A DNA stretch of 64,000 nt from Glandiceps talaboti (taxonomy: Eukaryota > Hemichordata > Enteropneusta > Spengelidae). The notes under the pieces were generated by a model. That model was not told where the DNA came from. It saw only the letters and a program-made list of their open reading frames with translations, and did no database searches. The DNA is taken from positions 4,318,216-4,382,215 of the forward strand of contig NC_135557.1 in the NCBI RefSeq assembly GCF_964340395.1. Direction: 5' to 3'. The translations under genes and the position numbers were made by a program. Positions 25,201 through 38,675 of this stretch are shown here, in pieces (within the stretch, counting starts at the first letter, position 1; each line of letters opens with the position of its first letter).

Positions 25201-28200
25201 GCAAGACCCAAGATTAATTACCAAGACCCAAGATGAATAGCAAGACCCAAGATGGATGGATGTGTTTACCAATCTCAAGGCAAACGTAAGTTAATAACTG
25301 TCTTTTAAGTGATTTTACCTGATATTTATTACTATTACACATTGGAACATTAGAAGTTAGAAACATTTGCTTTACCTATCACGACTGCAGCGTGTTGCAA
25401 CATTAGAATACATTACAATATAATATTGATAACATAAATTGCTAAACTATTTTGTTTTAATTCACTTTCATATGGAACACCCGAGATGAATAGCAAGACC
25501 CAAGATTAATTACCAAGACCCAAGATGAAAAGGAAGACCCATGATGGATGGATGTGTTTACCAATCTCAAGGCAAACGTAAGTTAATAACTGTCTTTTAA
25601 GTGATTTTACCTGATATTAATTACTATTACACATTGGATCATTAGAAGTTAGAAACATTTGCTTTACCTCTCACGACTGCAGCGTGTAGCAATATTAGAA
25701 TACATTACAATATCATATTGATAACATAAATTGCTAAACTATTTTGTTTTAATTCACTTTCATATGGAACACCCGAGATGAATAGCAAGACCCAAGATTA
25801 ATTACCAAGACCCAAGATGAAAAGGAAGACCCAAGATGGATGGATATGTTTACCAATCTCAAGGCAAACGTAAGTTAATGATTGTCTTTTTAAGTTATTT
25901 TACCTGATATTAATTACTATTACACATTGGAACATTAGAAGTTAGAAACATTTGCTTTACCTATCACGACTGCAGCGTGTAGGAACATTAGAATACATTA
26001 CAATATCAATGAATGCTATATATAAATTGCTAAACTATTTTGTTTAATTCACTTTCATATGGAACACCCGAGATGAATAGCAAGACCCAAGATTAATTAC
26101 CAAGACCCAAGATGAATAGCAAGACCCAAGATGGATGGATGTGTTTACCAATCTCAAGGCAGACGTAAGTTAATAATTGTCTCATAAAGTGATTTTACCT
26201 GATATTAATTACTATTACACATTGGAACATTAGAAGTTAGAAACATTTGCTTTACCTATCACGACTGCAGCGTGTTGCAACATTAGAATACATTACAATA
26301 TAATATTGATAACATAAATTGCTAAACTATTTTGTTTTAATTCACTTTCATATGGAACACCCGAGATGAATAGCAAGACCCAAGATTAATTACCAAGACC
26401 CAAGATTAAAAGGAAGACCCAAGATGGATGGATATGTTTACCAATCTCAAGGCAAACGTAAGTTAATAATTGTCTCATAAAGTGATTTTACCTGATATTT
26501 ATTACTATTACACATTGGAACATTAGAAGTTAGAAACATTTGCTTTACCTCTCATGACTGCAGCGTGTAGCAACATTAGAATACATTACAATATCATATT
26601 GATAACATAAATTGCTAAACTATTTTGTTTTAATTCATTTCATATGGAACACCCGAGATGAATAGCAAGACCCAAGATTAATTACCAAGACCCAAGATGA
26701 ATAGCAAGACCCAAGATGGATGGATATGTTTACCAATCTCAAGGCAAACGTAAGTTAATAATTGTCTTTTAAAGTGATTTTACCTGATATTAATTACTAT
26801 TACACATTGGAACATTAGAAGTTAGAAACATTTGCTTTACCTATCACGACTGCAGCGTGTAGCAACATTAGAATACATTACAATATCATATTGATAACAT
26901 AAATTGCTAAACTATTTTGTTTTAATTCATTTCATATGGAACACCCGAGATGAATAGCAAGACCCAAGATTAATTACCAAGACCCAAGATGAATAGCAAG
27001 ACCCAAGATGGATGGATATGTTTACCAATCTCAAGGCAAACGTAAGTTAATAATTGTCTCATAAAGTGATTTTACCTGATATTTATTACTATTACACATT
27101 GGAACATTAGAAGTTAGAAACATTTGCTTTACCTCTCATGACTGCAGCGTGTAGGAACATTAGAATACATTACAATATCAATGAATGCTATATATAAATT
27201 GCTAAACTATTTTGTTTAATTCACTTTCATATGGAACACCCGAGATGAATAGCAAGACCCAAGATTAATTACCAAGACCCAAGATGAATAGCAAGACCCA
27301 AGATGGATGGATGTGTTTACCAATCTCAAGGCAGACGTAAGTTAATAATTGTCTCATAAAGTGATTTTACCTGATATTAATTACTATTACACATTGGAAC
27401 ATTAGAAGTTAGAAACATTTGCTTTACCTATCACGACTGCAGCGTGTAGCAAAATTAGTATACATTACAATATCAATGAGTGCTATATATAAATTGCTAA
27501 ACTATTTTGTTTTAATTCACTTTCATATGGAACACCCGAGATGAATAGCAAGACCCAAGATTAATTACCAAGACCCCAAGATGAAAAGGAAGACCCATGA
27601 TGGATGGATGTGTTTACCAATCTCAAGGCAGACGTAAGTTAATAAATGTCTCATAAAGTGATTTTACCTGATATTAATTACTATTACACATTGGAACATT
27701 AGAAGTTAGAAACATTTGCTTTACCTATCACGACTGCAGCGTGTAGCAACATTAGAATACATTACAATATCATATTGATAACATAAATTGCTAAACTATT
27801 TTGTTTTAATTCATTTCATATGGAACACCCGAGATGAATAGCAAGACCCAAGATTAATTACCGAGACCCAAGATGAATAGCAAGACCCAAGATGGATGGA
27901 TATGTTTACCAATCTCAAGGCAAACGTAAGTTAATAACTGTCTCATAAAGTGATTTTACCTGATATTAATTACTATTACACATTGGATCATTAGAAGTTA
28001 GAAACATTTGCTTTACCTCTCACGACTGCAGCGTGTAGCAACATTAGAATACATTACAATATCATATTGATAACATAAATTGCTAAACTATTTTGTTTTA
28101 ATTCACTTTCATATGGAACACCCGAGATGAATAGCAAGACCCAAGATTAATTACCAAGACCCAAGAAGAATAGGAAGACCCAAGATGGATGGATATGTTT

Positions 28201-29599
28201 ACCAATCTCAAGGCAAACGTAAGTTAATGATTGTCTCTTTAAGTTATTTTACCTGATATTAATTACTATTACACATTGGAACATTAGAAGTTAGAAACAT
28301 TTGCTTTACCTATCACGACTGCAGCGTGTAGGAACATTAGAATACATTACAATATCAATGAATGCTATATATAAATTGCTAAACTATTTTGTTTAATTCA
28401 CTTTCATATGGAACACCCGAGATGAATAGCAAGACCCAAGATTAATTACCAAGACCCAAGATGAATAGCAAGACCCAAGATGGATGGATATGTTTACCAA
28501 TCTCAAGGCAGACGTAAGTTAATAATTGTCTCATAAAGTGATTTTACCTGATATTAATTACTATTACACATTGGAACATTAGAAGTTAGAAACATTTGCT
28601 TTACCTATCACGACTGCAGCGTGTTGCAACATTAGAATACATTACAATATAATATTGATAACATAAATTGCTAAACTATTTTGTTTTAATTCACTTTCAT
28701 ATGGAACACCCGAGATGAATAGCAAGACCCAAGATTAATTACCAAGACCCAAGATGAAAAGGAAGACCCATGATGGATGGATGTGTTTACCAATCTCAAG
28801 GCAAACGTAAGTTAATAACTGTCTTTTTAAGTGATTTTACCTGATATTAATTATTATTACACATTGGAACATTAGAAGTTAGAAACATTTGCTTTACCTA
28901 TCACGACTGCAGCGTGTAGGAACAATATAATACATTACAATATCAATGAATGCTATATATAAATTGCTAAACTATTTTGTTTAATTCACTTTCATATGGA
29001 ACACCCGAGATGAATAGCAAGACCCAAGATTAATTACCAAGACCCAAGATGAATAGCAAGACCCAAGATGGATGGATGTGTTTACCAATCTCAAGGCAGA
29101 CGTAAGTTAATAATTGTCTCATAAAGTGATTTTACCTGATATTAATTACTATTACACATTGGAACATTAGAAGTTAGAAACATTTGCTTTACCTATCACG
29201 ACTGCAGCGTGTAGCAACATTAGAATACAATACAATATCATATTGATAACATAAATTGCTAAACTATTTTGTTTTAATTCATTTCATATGGAACACCCGA
29301 GATGAATAGCAAGACCCAAGATTAATTACCAAGACCCAAGATGAATAGCAAGACCCAAGATGGATGGATATGTTTACCAATCTCAAGGCAAACGTAAGTT
29401 AATAATTGTCTCATAAAGTGATTTTACCTGATATTTATTACTATTACACATTGGAACATTAGAAGTTAGAAACATTTGCTTTACCTCTCATGACTGCAGC
29501 GTGTAGGAACATTAGAATACATTACAATATCAATGAATGCTATATATAAATTGCTAAACTATTTTGTTTAATTCACTTTCATATGGAACACCCGAGATG

Positions 29600-31930
29600 A
29601 ATAGCAAGACCCAAGATTAATTACCAAGACCCAAGATGAATAGCAAGACCCAAGATGGATGGATGTGTTTACCAATCTCAAGGCAGACGTAAGTTAATAA
29701 TTGTCTCATAAAGTGATTTTACCTGATATTAATTACTATTACACATTGGAACATTAGAAGTTAGAAACATTTGCTTTACCTATCACGACTGCAGCGTGTA
29801 GCAAAATTAGTATACATTACAATATCAATGAGTGCTATATATAAATTGCTAAACTATTTTGTTTTAATTCACTTTCATATGGAACACCCGAGATGAATAG
29901 CAAGACCCAAGATTAATTACCAAGACCCCAAGATGAAAAGGAAGACCCATGATGGATGGATGTGTTTACCAATCTCAAGGCAAACGTAAGTTAATAACTG
30001 TCTTTTTAAGTGATTTTACCTGATATTAATTACTATTACACATTGGAACATTAGAAGTTAGAAACATTTGCTTTACCTATCACGACTGCAGCGTGTAGCA
30101 ACATTAGAATACATTACAATATCATATTGATAACATAAATTGCTAAATTATTTTGTTTTAATTCACTTTCATATGGAACATCCGAGATGAATAGCAAGAC
30201 CCAAGATTAATTACCAAGACCCAAGAAGAATAGGAAGACCCAAGATGGATGGATATGTTTACCAATCTCAAGGCAAACGTAAGTTAATGATTGTCTTTTT
30301 AAGTTATTTTACCTGATATTTATTACTATTACACATTGGAACATTAGAAGTTAGAAACATTTGCTTTACCTCTCACGACTGCAGCGTGTAGGAACATTAG
30401 AATACATTACAATATCAATGAATGCTATATATAAATTGCTAAACTATTTTGTTTAATTCACTTTCATATGGAACACCCGAGATAATAGCAAGACCCAAGA
30501 TTAATTACCAAGACCCAAGATGAATAGCAAGACCCAAGATGGATGAATGTGTTTACCAATCTCAAGGCAGACGTAAGTTAATAATTGTCTCATAAAGTGA
30601 TTTTACCTGATATTAATTACTATTACACATTGGAACATTAGAAGTTAGAAACATTTGCTTTACCTATCACGACTGCAGCGTGTAGCAAAATTAGTATACA
30701 TTACAATATCAATGAGTGCTATATATAAATTGCTAAACTATTTTGTTTTAATTCACTTTCATATGGAACACCCGAGATGAATAGCAAGACCCAAGATTAA
30801 TTACCAAGACCCCAAGATGAAAAGGAAGACCCATGATGGATGGATGTGTTTACCAATCTCAAGGCAAACGTAAGTTAATAACTGTCTTTTTAAGTGATTT
30901 TACCTGATATTAATTACTATTACACATTGGAACATTAGAAGTTAGAAACATTTGATTTACCTATCACGACTGCAGCGTGTAGCAACATTAGAATACATTA
31001 CAATATCATATTGATAACATAAATTGCTAAACTATTTTGTTTTAATTCACTTTCATATGGAACACCCGAGATGAATAGCAAGACCCAAGATTAATTACCA
31101 AGACCCAAGAAGAATAGGAAGACCCAAGATGGATGGATATGTTTACCAATCTCAAGGCAAACGTAAGTTAATGATTGTCTTTTTAAGTGATTTTACCTGA
31201 TATTTATTACTATTACACATTGGAACATTAGAAGTTAGAAACATTTGCTTTACCTATCACGACTGCAGCGTGTAGGAACAATATAATACATTACAATATC
31301 AATGAATGCTATATATAAATTGCTAAACTATTTTGTTTAATTCACTTTCATATGGAACACCCGAGATGAATAGCAAGACCCAAGATTAATTACCAAGACC
31401 CAAGATGAATAGCAAGACCCAAGATGGATGGATGTGTTTACCAATCTCAAGGCAGACGTAAGTTAATAATTGTCTCATAAAGTGATTTTACCTGATATTA
31501 ATTACTATTACACATTGGAACATTAGAAGTTAGAAACATTTGCTTTACCTATCACGACTGCAGCGTGTAGGAACATTAGAATACATTACAATATCATATT
31601 GATAACATAAATTGCTAAACTATTTTGTTTTAATTCATTTCATATGGAACACCCGAGATGAATAGCAAGACCCAGGATTAATTACCAAGACCCAAGATGA
31701 ATAGCAAGACCCAAGATGGATGGATATGTTTACCAATCTCAAGGCAAACGTAAGTTAATAATTGTCTCATAAAGTGATTTTACCTGATATTTATTACTAT
31801 TACACATTGGAACATTAGAAGTTAGAAACATTTGCTTTACCTATCACGACTGCAGCGTGTAGCAAAATTAGTATACATTACAATATCAATGAGTGCTATA
31901 TATAAATTGCTAAACTATTTTGTTTTAATT
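29600..31930. repeat. 8-monomer block, copy 1 (offset 2651 bp)
   Basis: It matches 32250-34580 at a constant offset of 2651 bp (9 monomers). Shared rare variants are ACCCCAAGATG (around 29925 and 32576), GCTAAATTATTTTG (30142 and 32793), CCGAGATAATAGC (about 30477 and 33128), GGAACAATATAATAC (about 31276 and 33927) and ACCCAGGATTAATT (about 31670 and 34322). The 9-monomer offset against 8 clearly matching monomers means one monomer at the junction (31946-32240) belongs to another type. Confidence 0.8.
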
Positions 31931-32249
31931 CACTTTCATATGGAACATCCGAGATGAATAGCAAGACCCAAGATTAATTACCAAGACCCAAGAAGAATAG
32001 GAAGACCCAAGATGGATGGATATGTTTACCAATCTCAAGGCAAACGTAAGTTAATGATTGTCTTTTTAAGTGATTTTACCTGATATTTATTACTATTACA
32101 CATTGGAACATTAGAAGTTAGAAACATTTGCTTTACCTCTCACGACTGCAGCGTGTAGGAACATTATAATACATTACAATATTAATGAATGCTATATATA
32201 AATTGCTAAACTATTTTGTTTAATTCACTTTCATATGGAACACCCGAGA

Positions 32250-34580
32250 TAATAGCAAGACCCAAGATTAATTACCAAGACCCAAGATGAATAGCAAGAC
32301 CCAAGATGGATGAATGTGTTTACCAATCTCAAGGCAGACGTAAGTTAATAATTGTCTCATAAAGTGATTTTACCTGATATTAATTAGTATTACACATTGG
32401 AACATTAGAAGTTACAAACATTTGCTTTACCTATCACGACTGCAGCGTGTAGCAAAATTAGTATACATTACAATATCAGTGAGTGCTATATATAAATTGC
32501 TAAACTATTTTGTTTTAATTCACTTTCATATGGAACACCCGAGATGAATAGCAAGACCCAAGATTAATTACCAAGACCCCAAGATGAAAAGGAAGACCCA
32601 TGATGGATGGATGTGTTTACCAATCTCAAGGCAAACGTAAGTTAATAACTGTCTTTTTAAGTGATTTTACCTGATATTAATTACTATTACACATTGGAAC
32701 ATTAGAAGTTAGAAACATTTGCTTTACCTATCACGACTGCAGCGTGTAGCAACATTAGAATACATTACAATATCATATTGATAACATAAATTGCTAAATT
32801 ATTTTGTTTTAATTCACTTTCATATGGAACATCTGAGATGAATAGCAAGACCCAAGATTAATTACCAAGACCCAAGAAGAATAGGAAGACCCAAGATGGA
32901 TGGATATGTTTACCAATCTCAAGGCAAACGTAAGTTAATGATTGTCTTTTTAAGTGATTTTACCTGATATTTATTACTATTACACATTGGAACATTAGAA
33001 GTTAGAAACATTTGCTTTACCTCTCACGACTGCAGCGTGTAGGAACATTAGAATACATTACAATATCAATGAATGCTATATATAAATTGCTAAACTATTT
33101 TGTTTAATTCACTTTCATATGGAACACCCGAGATAATAGCAAGACCCAAGATTAATTACCAAGACCCAAGATGAATAGCAAGACCCAAGATGGATGAATG
33201 TGTTTACCAATCTCAAGGCAGACGTAAGTTAATAATTGTCTCATAAAGTGATTTTACCTGATATTAATTACTATTACACATTGGAACATTAGAAGTTAGA
33301 AACATTTGCTTTACCTATCACGACTGCAGCGTGTAGCAAAATTAGTATACATTACAATATCAATGAGTGCTATATATAAATTGCTAAACTATTTTGTTTT
33401 AATTCACTTTCATATGGAACACCCGAGATGAATAGCAAGACCCAAGATTAATTACCAAGACCCCAAGATGAAAAGGAAGACCCATGATGGATGGATGTGT
33501 TTACCAATCTCAAGGCAAACGTAAGTTAATAACTGTCTTTTTAAGTGATTTTACCTGATATTAATTACTATTACACATTGGAACATTAGAAGTTAGAAAC
33601 ATTTGCTTTACCTATCACGACTGCAGCGTGTAGCAACATTAGAATACATTACAATATCATATTGATAACATAAATTGCTAAACTATTTTGTTTTAATTCA
33701 CTTTCATATGGAACACCCGAGATGAATAGCAAGACCCAAGATTAATTACCAAGACCCAAGAAGAATAGGAAGACCCAAGATGGATGGATATGTTTACCAA
33801 TCTCAAGGCAAACGTAAGTTAATGATTGTCTTTTTAAGTGATTTTACCTGATATTTATTACTATTACACATTGGAACATTAGAAGTTAGAAACATTTGCT
33901 TTACCTATCACGACTGCAGCGTGTAGGAACAATATAATACATTACAATATCAATGAATGCTATATATAAATTGCTAAACTATTTTGTTTAATTCACTTTC
34001 ATATGGAACACCCGAGATGAATAGCAAGACCCAAGATTAATTACCAAGACCCAAGATGAATAGCAAGACCCAAGATGGATGGATGTGTTTACCAATCTCA
34101 AGGCAGACGTAAGTTAATAATTGTCTCATAAAGTGATTTTACCTGATATTAATTACTATTACACATTGGAACATTAGAAGTTAGAAACATTTGCTTTACC
34201 TATCACGACTGCAGCGTGTAGCAACATTAGAATACATTACAATATCATATTGATAACATAAATTGCTAAACTATTTTGTTTTAATTCATTTCATATGGAA
34301 CACCCGAGATGAATAGCAAGACCCAGGATTAATTACCAAGACCCAAGATGAATAGCAAGACCCAAGATGGATGGATATGTTTACCAATCTCAAGGCAAAC
34401 GTAAGTTAATAATTGTCTCATAAAGTGATTTTACCTGATATTTATTACTATTACACATTGGAACATTAGAAGTTAGAAACATTTGCTTTACCTATCACGA
34501 CTGCAGCGTGTAGCAAAATTAGTATACATTACAATATCAATGAGTGCTATATATAAATTGCTAAACTATTTTGTTTTAAT
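32250..34580. repeat. 8-monomer block, copy 2
   Basis: Counterpart of 29600-31930. Private changes include GTTACAAACATT near 32413, CAGTGAGTGC near 32476 and CATCTGAG near 32830. The region from about 34075 is in turn the left end of the 15-monomer unit, so this block was itself partly duplicated later. Confidence 0.78.
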
Positions 34581-37500
34581 TCACTTTCATATGGAACACC
34601 CGAGATGAATAGCAAGACCCAAGATTAATTACCAAGACCCCAAGATGAAAAGGAAGACCCATGATGGATGGATGTGTTTACCAATCTCAAGGCAGACGTA
34701 AGTTAATAATTGTCTCATAAAGTGATTTTACCTGATATTAATTACTATTACACATTGGAACATTAGAAGTTAGAAACATTTGCTTTACCTATCACGACTG
34801 CAGCGTGTAGCAAAATTAGTATACATTACAATATCAATGAGTGCTATATATAAATTGCTAAACTATTTTGTTTTAATTCACTTTCATATGGAACACCCGA
34901 GATGAATAGCAAGACCCAAGATTAATTACCAAAACCCCAAGATGAAAAGGAAGACCCATGATGGATGGATGTGTTTACCAATCTCAAGGCAAACGTAAGT
35001 TAATAACTGTCTTTTTAAGTGATTTTACCTGATATTAATTACTATTACACATTGGAACATTAGAAGTTAGAAACATTTGCTTTACCTATCACGACTGCAG
35101 CGTGTAGCAAAATTAGTATACATTACATTATCAATGAGTGCTATATATAAATTGCTAAACTATTTTGTTTTAATTCACTTTCATATGGAACATCCGAGAT
35201 GAATAGCAAGACCCAAGATTAATTACCAAGACCCAAGAAGAATAGGAAGACCCAAGATGGATGGATATGTTTACCAATCTCAAGGCAAACGTAAGTTAAT
35301 GATTGTCTTTTTAAGTGATTTTACCTGATATTTATTACTATTACACATTGGAACATTAGAAGTTAGAAACATTTGCTTTACCTCTCACGACTGCAGCGTG
35401 TAGGAACATTAGAATACATTACAATATTAATGAATGCTATATATAAATTGCTAAACTATTTTGTTTAATTCACTTTCATATGGAACACCCGAGATAATAG
35501 CAAGACCCAAGATTAATTACCAAGACCCAAGATGAATAGCAAGACCCAAGATGGATGAATGTGTTTACCAATCTCAAGCCAGACGTAAGTTAATAATTGT
35601 CTCATAAAGTGATTTTACCTGATATTAATTACTATTACACATTGGAACATTAGAAGTTAGAAACATTTGCTTTACCTATCACGACTGCAGCGTGTAGCAA
35701 CATTAGTATACATTACAATATCAATGAGTGCTATATATAAATTGCTAAACTATTTTGTTTTAATTCACTTTCATATGGAACACCCGAGATGAATAGCAAG
35801 ACCCAAGATTAATTACCAAGACCCAAGATGAAAAGGAAGACCCATGATGGATGGATGTGTTTACCAATCTCAAGGCAAACGTAAGTTAATAACTGTCTTT
35901 TTAAGTGATTTTACCTGATATTAATTACTATTACACATTGGAACATTAGAAGTTAGAAACATTTGCTTTACCTATCACGACTGCAGCGTGTAGGAACATT
36001 AGAATACATTACAATATCAATGAATGGTATATATAAATTGCTAAACTATTTTGTTTAATTCACTTTCATATGAAACACCCGAGATGAATAGCAAGACCCA
36101 AGATTAATTACCAAGACCCAAGATGAATAGCGAGACCCAAGATGGATGGATGTGTTTACCAATCTCAAGGCAGACGTAAGTTAATAATTGTCTCATAAAG
36201 TGATTTTACCTGATATTAATTAGTATTACACATTGGAACATTAGAAGTTAGAAACATTTGCTTTACCTATCACGACTGCAGCGTGTAGCAACATTAGAAT
36301 ACATTACAATATCATATTGATAACATAAATTGCTAAACTATTTTGTTTTAATTCATTTCATATGGAACACCCGAGATGAATAGCAAGACCCAAGATTAAT
36401 TACCGAGACCCAAGATGAATAGCAAGACCCAAGATGGATGGTTATGTTTACCAATCTCAAGGCAAACGTAAGTTAATAACTGTCTCATAAAGTGATTTTA
36501 CCTGATATTAATTACTATTACACATTGGATCATTAGAAGTTAGAAACATTTGCTTTACCTCTCACGACTGCAGCGTGTAGCAACATTAGAATACATTACA
36601 ATATCATATTGATAACATAAATTGCTAAACTATTTTGTTTTAATTCACTTTCATATGGAACACCCGAGATGAATAGCAAGACCCAAGACTAATTACCAAG
36701 ACCCAAGAAGAATAGGAAGACCCAAGATGGATGGATATGTTTACCAATCTCAAGGCAAACGTAAGTTAATGATTGTCTTTTTAAGTTATTTTACCTGATA
36801 TTAATTACTATTACACATTGGAACATTAGAAGTTAGAAACATTTGCTTTACCTATCACGACTGCAGCGTGTAGGAACATTAGAATACATTACAATATCAA
36901 TGAATGCTATATATAAATTGCTAAACTATTTTGTTTAATTCACTTTCATATGGAACACCCGAGATGAATAACAAGACCCAAGATTAATTACCAAGACCCA
37001 AGATGAATAGCAAGACCCAAGATGGATGGATGTGTTTACCAATCTCAAGGCAGACGTAAGTTAATAATTGTCTCATAAAGTGATTTTACCTGATATTAAT
37101 TACTATTACACATTGGAACATTAGAAGTTAGAAACATTTGCTTTACCTATCACGACTGCAGCGTGTTGCAACATTAGAATACATTACAATATAATATTGA
37201 TAACATAAATTGCTAAACTATTTGGTTTTAATTCACTTTCATATGGAACACCCGAGATGAATAGCAAGACCCAAGATTAATTACCAAGACCCAAGATGAA
37301 AAGGAAGACCCATGATGGATGGATGTGTTTACCAATCTCAAGGCAAACGTAAGTTAATAACTGTCTTTTTAAGTGATTTTACCTGATATTAATTATTATT
37401 ACACATTGGAACATTAGAAGTTAGAAACATTTGCTTTACCTATCACGACTGCAGCGTGTAGGAACAATATAATACATTACAATATCAATGAATGCTATAT

Positions 37501-38445
37501 ATAAATTGCTAAACTATTTTGTTTAATTCACTTTCATATGGAACACCCGAGATGAATAGCAAGACCCAAGATTAATTACCAAGACCCAAGATGAATAGCA
37601 AAACCCAAGATGGATGGATGTGTTTACCAATCTCAAGGCAGACGTAAGTTAATAATTGTCTCAAAAAGTGATTTTACCTGATATTAATTACTATTACACA
37701 TTGGAACATTAGAAGTTAGAAACATTTGCTTTACCTATCACGACTGCAGCGTGTAGCAACATTAGAATACATTACAATATCATATTGATAACATAAATTG
37801 CTAAACTATTTTGTTTTAATTCATTTCATATGGAACACCCGAGATGAATAGCAAGACCCAAGATTAATTACCAAGACCCAAGATGAATAGCAAGACCCAA
37901 GATGGATGGATATGTTTACCAATCTCAAGGCAAACGTAAGTTAATAATTGTCTCATAAAGTGATTTTACCTGATATTTATTACTATTACACATTGGAACA
38001 TTAGAAGTTAGAAACATTTGCTTTACCTCTCATGACTGCAGCGTGTAGGAACATTAGAATACATTACTATATCAATGAATGCTATATATAAATTGCTGAA
38101 CTATTTTGTTTAATTCACTTTCATATGGAACACCCGAGATGAATAGCAAGACCCAAGATTAATTACCAAGACCCAAGATGAATAGCAAGACCCAAGATGG
38201 ATGGATGTGTTTACCAATCTCAAGGCAGACGTAAGTTAATAATTGTCTCATAAAGTGATTTTACCTGATATTAATTACTATTACACATTGGAACATTAGA
38301 AGTTAGAAACATTTGCTTTACCTATCACGACTGCAGCGTGTAGCAAAATTAGTATACATTACAATATCAATGAGTGCTATATATAAATTGCTAAACTATT
38401 TTGTTTTAATTCACTTTCATATGGAACACCCGAGATGAATAGCAA
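34075..38445. repeat. 15-monomer higher-order unit, copy A (4379 bp offset)
   Basis: It matches 38446-43110 at an offset of 4379 bp. Shared tags are ACCCAGGATTAATT (34324 and 38703), CATTACATTATCAATG (35121 and 39500), GGTTATGTTT (36440 and 40819) and, after an extra monomer in copy B, GAATAACAAG (36966 and 41638) and CATTACTATATC (near 38063 and 42735). It ends in the 253-bp short monomer, which is where the two copies join. Confidence 0.9.
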
Positions 38446-38675
38446 GACCCAAGATGGATGGATGTGTTTACCAATCTCAAGGCAGACGTAAGTTAATAAT
38501 TGTCTCATAAAGTGATTTTACCTGATATTAATTACTATTACACATTGGAACATTAGAAGTTAGAAACATTTGCTTTACCTATCACGACTGCAGCGTGTAG
38601 GAACATTAGAATACATTACAATATCATATTGATAACATAAATTGCTAAACTATTTTGTTTTAATTCATTTCATAT
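38423..38675. repeat. Short 253-bp monomer at a duplication junction
   Basis: This copy goes from GATGAATAGCAAGACCCAA straight to GATGGATGGATG, so two of the three subrepeats (39 bp) are absent. Left of the gap it follows the monomer type found at the end of the 15-monomer unit (compare 43090-43130). Right of it the sequence follows the monomer at 34070 that starts the unit. The gap therefore coincides with the join between copies A and B. Confidence 0.9.
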
